From: CAYLXU01 sp964388055
GTDB lineage: Bacteria > Patescibacteriota > Minisyncoccia > UBA6257 > JACRHW01
Direction: 5' to 3'
Length of the DNA: 23,056 nucleotides
NCBI GenBank assembly: GCA_964388055.1
Contig: CAYLXU010000008.1
Location: forward strand, 1-23,056
Part shown: positions 6,948-14,145 of the stretch, one piece after another
Layout: the number at the start of each line of letters is the position of its first letter
Numbering within the stretch: the first letter of the stretch is position 1
Notes under the pieces: model-generated
Databases searched by the model: none
What the model saw: the letters and a program-made list of their open reading frames with translations, nothing else
What the model was told of the DNA's origin: nothing
Program-made: the position numbers and the translations under genes

Positions 6948-8282
6948 CTACTTTTTAATAAAAATCCTCAACATGGTTCTTGTTACAGTAATTGCGGTGA
7001 ACATGCTTACCAAAACACCAACAAGAAGAGTTAGTGCAAAACCCTTAACAATAGAGGTAGTAAACGTGTACAACACAAGACACGTAATAATCGTAGAAAC
7101 ATTTGAATCCCGAATAGATGTCCACGCCCGCAAAAATCCTTCTTCAAGCGCCTGCGCGAATCCTCTTCCTCTTTTGCGCTCCTCCCTAAAGCGTTCAAAA
7201 ATGAGAATATTTGCATCAACCGCCATCCCAATCGAAAGCACAAAACCAGCGATACCAGCAAGAGTAAGAGTAACAGGAATCATTTTAAAGATTGCGAGCA
7301 CAAGCACGGTATATACCAAAAGCGCTACAGAAGCGAAAAATCCAAGTATTCCATAATACAAAATCATGAACACAAAAACCGCGAAAAGACCAATCGCACC
7401 TGCCCGTATACTACGCTCAAGAGCACTTTCTCCCAAACTCGCACCAACAGTTTGTTGCGCAATAAGTTCAATCGGGACAGGAAGTGCTCCGGCATTAAGG
7501 TTCGAGACGAGTTTCTTTGCCTCCTCAAGCGAGAAGTTTCCAGAGATTATTGCCTGCCCCCCAGAAATCTTCTCTTGCACTACAGGAGCCGAGATGATCA
7601 CACCATCAATCGCGATAGCAACACGTCTGCCCACGTTTCTTGATGTAATTTCCTCAAACAATCGAGCCCCATCACTATTAAACTGCAACTGAACCGTTGG
7701 TTGAAAGGTCGTCTGGTCGAAATCAAGCGATGCCTTCGAAAGATATTTTCCGGTAAGCTGTGTAGGAACAAACTGCGCCTCGGCACCCAAATCAAGGCTT
7801 ACATCAGAAGATACATCCACCTGCTGAACTCGCTCCTCACGAAATTCCAAATAAGGAGTCGTACCAATCGCCTGTATCGCAGCACCCACATCCTTCACGC
7901 CTGCAAGTTCTACCGCAAGGCGCCACGAATCACCAACCTTCTGAGTTTCCACTCTCGGCTCACTCACCCCAAAAATGTTCACCCTCCGCTCAATTACATC
8001 CTTGAGACCTTCCATAGTAGATACGTGATCAGCTACAGGAACTTGAGATAAATCTGCATCATATACAAGGTGCGCGCCACCGGCAACATCAAGCCCTAAT
8101 ACATAAGGACGATCCCAAAAGTGTGGGATCTGTACGCCCTTTGCAAACGCAAAAGGCAAAGAGTGAATTTTTTCTGAGACATAATCAGCACCCCTGTTCC
8201 ACGCCTGGGGATAATCATAAAACGCGGCAAATAGTGCAACCACTAAAATAACTGAAAAAACCAGAAGATTATTTTTATGCAT
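6948..8282 (-). CDS. secD: Protein translocase subunit SecD
   Basis: 444 residues, compact compared with about 600 in E. coli but normal for small genomes. An N-terminal membrane helix (6-22) is followed by LGLDVAGGAHLVY (the LGLDLxGG motif), VIERRVNIFGVSEP, the TTPYLEFREE segment, then a C-terminal six-helix bundle. That bundle contains GMAVDANILIFERFREE, the SecD counterpart of the proton-relay motif in SecF. It acts with SecF to complete protein export. It is first in the secDF operon, 113 nt downstream of tRNA-Lys. No convincing Shine-Dalgarno sequence is present, and the leader is the repeat-like AT-rich spacer. Confidence 0.96.
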   Translation of the reverse strand: MHKNNLLVFSVILVVALFAAFYDYPQAWNRGADYVSEKIHSLPFAFAKGVQIPHFWDRPYVLGLDVAGGAHLVYDADLSQVPVADHVSTMEGLKDVIERRVNIFGVSEPRVETQKVGDSWRLAVELAGVKDVGAAIQAIGTTPYLEFREERVQQVDVSSDVSLDLGAEAQFVPTQLTGKYLSKASLDFDQTTFQPTVQLQFNSDGARLFEEITSRNVGRRVAIAIDGVIISAPVVQEKISGGQAIISGNFSLEEAKKLVSNLNAGALPVPIELIAQQTVGASLGESALERSIRAGAIGLFAVFVFMILYYGILGFFASVALLVYTVLVLAIFKMIPVTLTLAGIAGFVLSIGMAVDANILIFERFREERKRGRGFAQALEEGFLRAWTSIRDSNVSTIITCLVLYTFTTSIVKGFALTLLVGVLVSMFTAITVTRTMLRIFIKK

Positions 8283-8394
8283 AGAAAAAAGTCAAAACTC
8301 AAAAGTCAAAATTTCAGCTCAAAAGTCAAAAGTACTTTTTAAATTTTAATTTTTGAATTGTACTTTTGATTTTTAATTTTTGACTTTTCGTTTT
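8283..8394. repeat. AT-rich repeat tract with inverted AAAAGTCAAAA units
   Basis: The spacer between tRNA-Lys and secD contains AAAAGTCAAAA-like units three times on the left, and their near reverse complement (GTACTTTTGATTTTT ... TTTTTGACTTTT) on the right, so the whole can fold on itself. AAAAGTCAAAAGTAC pairs with GTACTTTTGATTTTT with one mismatch. Confidence 0.65.
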
Positions 8395-8395
8395 G

Positions 8396-8468
8396 TGCCC
8401 CCAGTAGGATTCGAACCTACGACCGTTTGCTTAAAAGGCAACTGCTCTACCAGCTGAGCTATAGGGGC
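8396..8468 (-). tRNA. tRNA-Lys (anticodon TTT)
   Basis: The minus strand folds as a 73-nt cloverleaf. Acceptor is GCCCCTA/TGGGGGC with one G-T pair; D arm is GCTC-AGCTGGTA-GAGC; the anticodon loop is CTTTTAA with anticodon TTT; T arm is GTAGG-TTCGAAT-CCTAC; discriminator is A. The top anticodon-stem pair is a G-A mismatch. The 3' CCA is not encoded (the next bases are CAAAA), so it must be added after transcription. Confidence 0.95.
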
Positions 8469-8594
8469 ATTGTAAAAATTTCCACTTTTTAATTTCTAAT
8501 TTCCAACAAAGTTAAAAAAATAATACACAAATTGAAAAACCTAGCTACTGAATACCTTACAAAAAAATAGAGAAAAAGACAATGTTTGCAGTAC

Positions 8595-8621
8595 AAAAAA
8601 AGCCCATCTCGTTGGATGGGC
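8595..8621 (-). terminator. Terminator of the 75-residue zinc-ribbon gene
   Basis: On the minus strand GCCCATC-CAACGA-GATGGGC is followed directly by seven T. It begins 14 nt after the stop of the small gene. Confidence 0.92.
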
Positions 8622-8635
8622 ACACCTCTGATTCA

Positions 8636-8863
8636 CTACTCTCTAAGCAGGTGAGAAAAGCACAAAAATTCATCTTTTACAATACCATGAATGAGCCTTG
8701 CCGCCTCGTGAACCTTCTGGCGACATGCAGGACAAAGCCAAATGGCCTTTCCTTCGTGAGTACCTATCCTTCGAAAACCGGTCTGCTCCCTAATCTCTCC
8801 AGAATTTGCGGCATCGACAGCAACCCGCTCTTCTCCACAGGTGCAGGTGTACACTTTCCTCAT
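8636..8863 (-). CDS. Small zinc-ribbon-like protein, function unknown
   Basis: 75 residues, one gene between a weak promoter and a clear terminator. Four cysteines are placed as a zinc ribbon: CTCG near the N-terminus (C7, C9) and CPAC in the middle (C44, C47); another cysteine is near the end. The N-terminal segment begins MRKVYTCTCGEE. The segment between contains a charged stretch GEIREQTGFRRIGTHEGKAIWL, and the C-terminal third is likely helical. I do not recognise the family. Nucleic-acid or protein binding is plausible but not shown. A GGAG lies about 14 nt before the ATG, farther than ideal. Confidence 0.75.
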   Translation of the reverse strand: MRKVYTCTCGEERVAVDAANSGEIREQTGFRRIGTHEGKAIWLCPACRQKVHEAARLIHGIVKDEFLCFSHLLRE

Positions 8864-8909
8864 TTTACGAACCCTTCTCCCAGATTTTGTCCAGAAATGA
8901 ACTAATTAT

Positions 8910-8938
8910 TTCATACCATAAAAATATTACTTTGTCCA
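8910..8938 (-). promoter_or_regulatory. Possible promoter of the 75-residue gene
   Basis: Minus-strand TGGACA (8938-8933), 17 nt, TATGAA (8915-8910). The 9-mer CTGGACAAA that contains the -35 occurs again 45 bp downstream (8894-8886), a possible direct-repeat binding site. Confidence 0.35.
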
Positions 8939-8967
8939 GCAAAATAATGGGCCACCATATTCCCCTC

Positions 8968-9091
8968 AAAACCTTTTTATTTGCGCGCAGTTTGAGGAGG
9001 GGGTGAGAAGCAGAATGAGCTGTATTTGTACAATACAGCGAATGAGCATCAGAACCCTCGACGAAGAAATGCGCGCAAAGAAAAAGGTTTT
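8968..9091. other. 124-bp palindromic element: structured RNA or miniature repeat
   Basis: Arms 8968-8989 and 9070-9091 are 22-bp reverse complements with a single mismatch (core TTGCGCGCA). Inside lie a GAGGG/CCCTC helix (8997-9001 with 9055-9059) and an 8-bp apical hairpin GCTGTATT-TGTAC-AATACAGC (9019-9039), flanked by the direct repeat GAATGAGC (9013-9020 and 9040-9047). CCTCAAA (8964-8970) can pair instead with TTTGAGG (8991-8997), excluding part of the long stem. There is no coding content and no target-site duplication is visible. It could be a noncoding RNA, a leader of the 75-residue gene, or a MITE-like repeat. Confidence 0.5.
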
Positions 9092-9125
9092 AAATATAAA
9101 ACCCCCGTGAGGGGGATTTTATATT
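9092..9125 (-). terminator. Terminator of the 62-residue zinc-ribbon gene (possibly bidirectional)
   Basis: CCCCC-TCAC-GGGGG on the minus strand, followed by TTTTATATTT and extended by AT pairs with one bulged base. It starts 1 nt after the stop codon. On the plus strand the same stem is followed by ATTTTATATTTTT, so it could also end plus-strand transcripts from the adjacent palindromic element. Confidence 0.85.
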
Positions 9126-9126
9126 T

Positions 9127-9315
9127 TTATCTTCGGAAATCACGACGAGGTGGTCGTGCAGGAGCATGCTTTGAAAAGCAATCTCTGCAATACACAGGTC
9201 GGTCTCCACGAGGCTCGAAAGGAACTTGAGCGTCCTTTCCGCAGTCTGCGCACTTGATGTCAAACATCTGGCGAGGGCCATATTGGCCACCTCCTTGGCG
9301 ATCATCTGAATACAT
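9127..9315 (-). CDS. CxxC-x17-CxxC zinc-ribbon protein
   Basis: 62 residues made almost entirely of one zinc ribbon: C22, C25, C43, C46, with 17 residues between the pairs (GKDAQVPFEPRGDRPVY). This fits the CxxC-x17-CxxC domain known from Patescibacteria and some archaea. The start MYSDDRQGGGQYG is glycine-rich and the end PARPPRRDFRR is basic, which suits nucleic-acid binding. The ribbon closely matches the one in the type IV-like ATPase at 1588-3432: both read R-x-MFD-x2-C-x2-CG ... PF-x-P ... VYC-x2-C. The gene has its own strong promoter, a leader of about 120 nt and its own terminator. Its partner and function are unknown. Confidence 0.85.
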   Translation of the reverse strand: MYSDDRQGGGQYGPRQMFDIKCADCGKDAQVPFEPRGDRPVYCRDCFSKHAPARPPRRDFRR

Positions 9316-9442
9316 TTATGTGTTCCAAATATTCAAAAACGAAAGCAAAATGTGTATAAAAACACCTACTACAATTCTATTTTTTACTATTGAGAACGAG
9401 TTAAGACCTTTGCCCTAATTCCTCAAAGAACTAAGTATAAGA

Positions 9443-9471
9443 AGTATACACTAAAATGGCAAAAAAGTCAA
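9443..9471 (-). promoter_or_regulatory. Near-consensus promoter of the 62-residue zinc-ribbon gene
   Basis: Minus-strand TTGACT (9471-9466), exactly 17 nt, TATACT (9448-9443). It lies 13 nt after the trmD stop, with no terminator seen between them. The leader to the ATG at 9315 would be about 120 nt. Confidence 0.7.
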
Positions 9472-9483
9472 ACCAATCTGTGC

Positions 9484-10179
9484 CTAATGCCCCCTTCTCC
9501 ACTCATCTATCTTCTTGGGATCTCCTGAAAAAAGCGCAGCAGGAACTTCCCACACAACCCCCTTTTTGGGAGAAAACTCTCTGGGACGAGTATATACGGC
9601 GTACCCTTTCACTGCGCGGGTCTCCTCAATGGATTCTTCATTCCCCAAAACTCCTGGAACGAGCCTCGCAAGCGCATCTACAACCACCATAGCAGGAATT
9701 TCCCCACCAGAAAGCACATAGTTTCCAATGGAGATAACATCGGTAGAAAGTTTCTCCTTCACGCGCTCATCAATCCCCTCATAGTGCCCACAAATTAGGA
9801 TAATCTGCTTTTGCTTTCTTCCTTTTTGGAGTATTAACTCTCGAGCATGTTCTTGTGTAAAATAGACCCCACGAGCATCAAAAAACACAATACGATATTT
9901 TTCTCTATCTAACGAAAGCACACCCTCGGCATTCAACTTGAAATCCTTTTTTAAAATTGCCCGCAACGCCTTAACGATAGGCTCAACCATAAGTACCATA
10001 CCTGGCCCCCCACCAAAAGGACGATCATCTACAGTCCTGTGCTTATCCTCCGCAAAGTCTCGTAGACTATGAACAATAATCCGGATACGCTTCTTTTCCT
10101 GTGCTCGTTTCAAAATCGAGGTATCAAAATATCCCTTAAATGCTTCCGGAAACACAGTAATGATATGAAAAGTAATCAT
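9484..10179 (-). CDS. trmD: tRNA (guanine37-N1)-methyltransferase TrmD
   Basis: TrmD uses S-adenosylmethionine to methylate G37 next to the anticodon, preventing +1 frameshifts. From ATG 10179 it is 231 residues (MITFHIITVFPEAF, the standard start); a longer frame begins at TTG 10197 with a non-family extension. The SPOUT trefoil-knot motifs are all present: DDRPFGGGPGMV, ICGHYEGIDERV, and IGNYVLSGGEIPAMVVVDAL, followed by the VLGNEESIEE segment and a C-terminal tRNA-binding domain with YTRPREF. It is not joined to rpsP or rplS as in many bacteria; the upstream neighbour is a PAP2 phosphatase. No Shine-Dalgarno sequence is visible. Confidence 0.96.
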   Translation of the reverse strand: MITFHIITVFPEAFKGYFDTSILKRAQEKKRIRIIVHSLRDFAEDKHRTVDDRPFGGGPGMVLMVEPIVKALRAILKKDFKLNAEGVLSLDREKYRIVFFDARGVYFTQEHARELILQKGRKQKQIILICGHYEGIDERVKEKLSTDVISIGNYVLSGGEIPAMVVVDALARLVPGVLGNEESIEETRAVKGYAVYTRPREFSPKKGVVWEVPAALFSGDPKKIDEWRRGH

Positions 10180-10268
10180 GAATAAAATAAGAGCCAAAGC
10201 GCAGGATCACAAATCGAAACTTAAAACTAGTTCGCTTTGATAATTTTGAGTTTGTACTTAATACCACA

Positions 10269-10796
10269 TTATTCCAATCGATGTTCTAATGCGCATTTTA
10301 TAATTATTACTGATACCCACGCTACCAAAAATCCCCCAATAATATCAGTCATATAATGAAATCCGAGTATCACACGTGACAAGGCAATAAGGGTTGCGAA
10401 ACTGAGATACCACGCTCCTATTTTCTTATCAAGATAGAACATGGCAAACGCAAGAGCAAAGTACATCGACACATGCCCAGACGGAAATGATGCTGTCATT
10501 TCCTTTGGTAAGATAAGCTGTAAATCGTGCAACACAGCAAGCGGACGCGGTCGATACCATATATAACGAATAATTTCAGTAAATACTAGACGAGAAAGAA
10601 TAACGGATAAAAACACAAACAAAAATAAACGAACGGAACCCTTATCCCTCGAAGCATGAATATACCAATATATAAGTGAGCCAACAATAAGAAGATATCC
10701 CAGGTGATTCGTAAGAAATACAAGAAGGGTATCAAACCAAGGCGAAAGACCCACCAAAGCATTGAGACGGCTCACTATCACAGAATCGAAATTCAT
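10269..10796 (-). CDS. PAP2-family membrane phosphatase (undecaprenyl-diphosphatase-like)
   Basis: 175 residues with about five to six membrane helices. It has the full PAP2 signature: RYIWYRPRP (R-x6-RP), FPSGHVS (PSGH) and SRVILGFHYMTD (S-R-x5-H-x3-D), which supply the phosphate-binding arginines, lysine equivalents and nucleophilic histidine. Proteins of this kind dephosphorylate undecaprenyl diphosphate or other lipid phosphates on the outer face of the membrane, recycling the carrier for cell-wall polymers. The exact substrate cannot be told from the sequence. The gene begins 6 nt after the leuS stop, so they are cotranscribed. A weak AT hairpin follows the stop, but no clear terminator. 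Confidence 0.9.
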   Translation of the reverse strand: MNFDSVIVSRLNALVGLSPWFDTLLVFLTNHLGYLLIVGSLIYWYIHASRDKGSVRLFLFVFLSVILSRLVFTEIIRYIWYRPRPLAVLHDLQLILPKEMTASFPSGHVSMYFALAFAMFYLDKKIGAWYLSFATLIALSRVILGFHYMTDIIGGFLVAWVSVIIIKCALEHRLE

Positions 10797-10802
10797 AAAA
10801 CC

Positions 10803-13310
10803 CTACATCTTTACAACAAAATTGATAAGCTTATCGGGAACATAAATCACACGAACGACTTCCTTCCCTTCTAACCAATCGTGAACGGATTTTGTTGCCT
10901 TTGCCACACTCTCAACATCATCCTGAGAACTTCCTTTTGCAACATGGAGAGAGCCCCGCATCTTTCCATTCACCTGTGCCACAATAGTGACAATATCTTC
11001 AATGGTCCGCTTTAAATTATACGCTGGCCATTTTTCTGCATGAATTGAATTCCTGTGCCCCAAGCTACCCCAAAGCTCTTCTGTAATGTGGGGTGCGAAG
11101 GGTGCAAGAAGGAGAAGTAGTGTTTCATAATATCCCTCCTCAACAACCTCTCTTCCCCCAAGCGTGTTGGCATACACCATAAGTGAAGAAATTGCTGTAT
11201 TGAATTTTAATTCTCCAAGGTCATCAGTCACTTTTTTAATGGTACTATGCATTAATCTCACAAGCTCCTTGTTTGTTTTCTTTTTGTTGTCACCTTGCAC
11301 CCTGGACCTTAAAAACCAAACTCTCTCCAAAAATCTCTTCATGCCTATAATCCCTCTTACGTCCCACGGTTTTGCATCCTCAAGAGGCCCCATAAACATT
11401 TCGTACATGCGCAAGGTATCGGCACCATATTCATTCACTACCGTATCAGGATTAATGACATTACCTCGTGACTTAGACATTTTCACGCCATCAGGTCCTA
11501 GAATAAGCCCTTGATTGCGCAACGCAAAAAAGGGTTCCTTCGTGGGAACGATCTTTGCATCATAAAGCACTTTGTGCCAAAAACGTGCATAGAGAAGATG
11601 TAAAACCGCGTGCTCCGCACCACCAATATACATATCCACCGGTGACCAATATTTCAGTACTTTTTTATCCCAATATTCTTTTTGGTTTTTAGTTTTTAGT
11701 TTTTTGTTCCCAAGAATATATCCGAGATAATACCAACTGGAACCAGCCCATTGAGGCATTGTATTTGTTTCCCGCCTGGCTCGCCCCCCGCACTGAGGAC
11801 ATTTCGTGTTTACCCATTTTGGAATTCCTGCAAGAGGCGACTCCGCCTTGCCGGTGGGTTCATAATATTTCACCCTTGGCAACGCAACTGGAAGGTCCTT
11901 TTCTGAAACAGCAAACCAACCGGGATTTAGTGACTCCCCCAGATTTCTTGTCTTAACTCTTTTGTCTTTTACTTTTTCCGCACAGCTCTCACAAAAGACA
12001 AGTGGTATAGGTTCTCCCCAATATCTTTGTCTCGAAAATACCCAATCACGAAGTTTATATCGTATCGTCTCCTCTGCAAATCCACGCTTCTCAAGAAATT
12101 CCACAATCTTACTACGCATCTCCTCAGAATGAAGCCCATTAAAATCTCCTGAATGCACCATCTCCCCCTCGTCTGTATAGGCAGATGTGTTAAAATCCCA
12201 TTCACCCCCCGATGGCTTAATGACCACCTCCACCGGAAGGCTATATCGTCTCGCAAACTCAAAATCTCGCTCATCATGTGCGGGAACCGCCATCACAGCC
12301 CCCGTCCCATACCCCATAAGTACGTAATCGGCAATCCAAATAGGAATCTCCTTATTGGTTACAGGATTCACAACCGACACACCCTTCAGCATCACACCCG
12401 TTTTTTCTTTCTTTTCCTGCCGCTCACGATCGCTCCTGTTTTTTACACTTGCTCTATAGTTTTGAACCTCATTCCAGTTTGAAATACGATCCTGAAATTC
12501 AGAAATGAGTGGATGCTCTGGTGCAAGAACTACATACGTCACACCGAATAATGTATCCGGTCGTGTCGTAAATACCTCAATTAGAGATTGGGAGTTAGGA
12601 ATTAAGAACGTAATGATTGCACCGTTGGACTTCCCAATCCAATTCCGTTGCATTTCCTTAATACGTTCCGGCCAGTCAAGTCCTTCGAGATCATTTAAAA
12701 GTCTCTCCGCATATGCAGTAATCTTAAGCACCCACTGACGCAAATTCTTGTGTTCCACCTGAGTACCACACCGATCACATGCACCATCCACCACCTCTTC
12801 GTTTGCGAGTACTGTCTTGCAACTTGGACACCAGTTAACAGGAACTTCCGCATTGTATGCAAGTCCACGTTTAAAAAGTTCCAAAAAAATCCATTGTGTC
12901 CATTTATAATACTCAGGGTCTGTCGTATTCACTTCCCGAGACCAATCATAACTAAACCCCATCCGTTCTAATTGTGTTCGAAAATTTTTTACGTTTTTTG
13001 CAACAACCTTCTCTGGGTGAATCTTGTGTTTAATAGCGTAATTTTCCGCAGGAAGACCAAACGCATCCCACCCCATAGGATGCAACACATTAAACCCACT
13101 CATGCGCGAAACACGACTCAAAATATCGGAAGCAGTATACCCTTCGATGTGCCCCACATGAAGCCCATCTCCAGAGGGATAAGGAAACATATCGAGAATA
13201 TATCTTTTTTTCTTCTTTCCACCATCTTCTGCCTTCCACACACTCCAACCCTCCTTCGCCCATTCTTTCTGCCATTTTTTTTCAATTTTTTGGTGATCGT
13301 ACTTTTTCAT
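10803..13310 (-). CDS. leuS: Leucyl-tRNA synthetase
   Basis: 835 residues, a class I synthetase that charges tRNA-Leu and edits mischarged products. HIGH box is HVGH (51-54) and KMSKS lies at 610-614. The CP1 editing domain has TTRPDTLFGVTY (248-259) and GYGTGAVMAVPAHDERD. Zinc-ribbon pairs are CPSC/CDRCG (161-182), CESC and CPQCGG (504-509). The C-terminal anticodon-binding and LeuRS-specific domains end VNGKMRG ... INFVVKM. Three loops (about residues 235-244, 446-460 and 533-544) are encoded by DNA resembling dispersed AT-rich repeats. It is first in a probable leuS-PAP2 operon. A terminator 33 nt upstream of its start insulates it from the preceding gene. Confidence 0.97.
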   Translation of the reverse strand: MKKYDHQKIEKKWQKEWAKEGWSVWKAEDGGKKKKRYILDMFPYPSGDGLHVGHIEGYTASDILSRVSRMSGFNVLHPMGWDAFGLPAENYAIKHKIHPEKVVAKNVKNFRTQLERMGFSYDWSREVNTTDPEYYKWTQWIFLELFKRGLAYNAEVPVNWCPSCKTVLANEEVVDGACDRCGTQVEHKNLRQWVLKITAYAERLLNDLEGLDWPERIKEMQRNWIGKSNGAIITFLIPNSQSLIEVFTTRPDTLFGVTYVVLAPEHPLISEFQDRISNWNEVQNYRASVKNRSDRERQEKKEKTGVMLKGVSVVNPVTNKEIPIWIADYVLMGYGTGAVMAVPAHDERDFEFARRYSLPVEVVIKPSGGEWDFNTSAYTDEGEMVHSGDFNGLHSEEMRSKIVEFLEKRGFAEETIRYKLRDWVFSRQRYWGEPIPLVFCESCAEKVKDKRVKTRNLGESLNPGWFAVSEKDLPVALPRVKYYEPTGKAESPLAGIPKWVNTKCPQCGGRARRETNTMPQWAGSSWYYLGYILGNKKLKTKNQKEYWDKKVLKYWSPVDMYIGGAEHAVLHLLYARFWHKVLYDAKIVPTKEPFFALRNQGLILGPDGVKMSKSRGNVINPDTVVNEYGADTLRMYEMFMGPLEDAKPWDVRGIIGMKRFLERVWFLRSRVQGDNKKKTNKELVRLMHSTIKKVTDDLGELKFNTAISSLMVYANTLGGREVVEEGYYETLLLLLAPFAPHITEELWGSLGHRNSIHAEKWPAYNLKRTIEDIVTIVAQVNGKMRGSLHVAKGSSQDDVESVAKATKSVHDWLEGKEVVRVIYVPDKLINFVVKM

Positions 13311-13342
13311 ACTACGTACTTACTTTACACAGAAAATATCAC

Positions 13343-13368
13343 AAAAAAAGGACCCGCACAATGCGGGT
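13343..13368 (-). terminator. Terminator of the first HExxH membrane protein
   Basis: Minus-strand ACCCGCA-TTG-TGCGGGT, then CC and seven T. It lies 38 nt after the stop of the gene at 13406-14050 and just before leuS. Confidence 0.92.
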
Positions 13369-13405
13369 TGTTTTATACGAGTATCGAAGACAAATCTCTG
13401 TACTA

Positions 13406-14050
13406 TCATGTCTCCTCAAATATTGGAATAAAAATAATGTCAGGAGATGGAGATACACACATTTCAAATAGGCGCGCTGCCCCCTCTTCTTGTTCGGACG
13501 AGAGATACTTTTTTACTGAATAGTGTTGGCAAAGAAAATGAAAAAGTTCATGTTTGAGAATCTTTGGACCATCTCGAACCATATCACATTGCGCATCTCT
13601 TCCACGCACATAAATAGACCGAATAGGGTGCACATAAAACCCATCTGTACGCACACCATCTCTTAAACAGGAATCAAGAAATTCATGCGTACGTTCCTTA
13701 AAAAAATAAATGCTTACTGTTTTTGCTCCCCCTGGTTGTAATGAAATTTCCGGAAAAAATATTTCGAAAAAGAGAATAAACATACGAGAAACCTCATCAA
13801 AAACCCCATCAAACAATTCTACATTCGAGAGTACCAACCCTTCTTCGGAATATATTACGATATTCCACCCCACATCACATCGTTTATGTACACAACGCTT
13901 CTTAATAAAAGAGGAGAATAAAAAACACTTAATCGATAACGCATATCGCACGTACAAATTTTCAAGATAAAGGGCAAGTAAAATACACACCATGCCCCAA
14001 CACAATATCAGAACTGCGAGAAAACCAAATTCAATCAATTCTCCCACCAT
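13406..14050 (-). CDS. Membrane-anchored HExxH putative metalloprotease A
   Basis: 214 residues from ATG 14050; two GTG codons precede it in frame, but the AGGAGG at 14061-14056 is spaced 5 nt from the ATG. One N-terminal membrane helix (FGFLAVLILCWGMVCILLALY) is followed by an outside domain. HELFHF (H167, E168, H171) is a zincin motif, and the later EQEEGAARLFEM could supply the third, glutamate ligand. It contains six cysteines in the soluble part. I do not recognise the family beyond the motif. The next gene upstream, at 14146, encodes a protein of the same plan. The gene is bounded by terminators on both sides. Protease activity is inferred from the HExxH motif only. Confidence 0.75.
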   Translation of the reverse strand: MVGELIEFGFLAVLILCWGMVCILLALYLENLYVRYALSIKCFLFSSFIKKRCVHKRCDVGWNIVIYSEEGLVLSNVELFDGVFDEVSRMFILFFEIFFPEISLQPGGAKTVSIYFFKERTHEFLDSCLRDGVRTDGFYVHPIRSIYVRGRDAQCDMVRDGPKILKHELFHFLCQHYSVKKYLSSEQEEGAARLFEMCVSPSPDIIFIPIFEET

Positions 14051-14055
14051 CACCA

Positions 14056-14061
14056 CCTCCT
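14056..14061 (-). promoter_or_regulatory. Ribosome binding site that fixes the start of HExxH protein A
   Basis: AGGAGG on the minus strand, 5 nt before ATG 14050. Most genes here have no such site, so this one helps to choose ATG over the upstream GTG codons. Confidence 0.7.
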
Positions 14062-14106
14062 CAAGGAACTACTTTGAACAAATCACGAAATACTACAAAA
14101 TTCAAG

Positions 14107-14135
14107 AAAAACAAAAATCCCCGTGCATCCGGGGA
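14107..14135 (-). terminator. Terminator of the second HExxH protein
   Basis: Minus-strand TCCCCG-GATGCA-CGGGGA, then TTTTTG and TTTT. It begins 11 nt after the stop of the gene at 14146-14733 and separates it from HExxH protein A. Confidence 0.92.
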
Positions 14136-14145
14136 CACTTTCTAG

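Noticed and set aside
8283..8394. CRISPR array
   Set aside because: The repeated AAAAGTCAAAA words are short, irregularly spaced and inverted, with no unique spacers.
8970..9055. A 27-codon minus-strand frame inside the palindromic element
   Set aside because: It has no ribosome binding site and ends in the stem; the structure explains the sequence better.
8968..9125. Signal recognition particle RNA
   Set aside because: A GAAGCAG-like string is present, but the conserved GGAA tetraloop region and asymmetric loop are not.
9456..9692. Plus-strand frame of 78 codons across the trmD end
   Set aside because: It overlaps trmD, whose motifs are complete, and its translation has no recognisable features.
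10200..10268. Terminator after the PAP2 gene
   Set aside because: Only a weak AAACT/AGTTT-type hairpin with no good T run is visible, so it was not listed.
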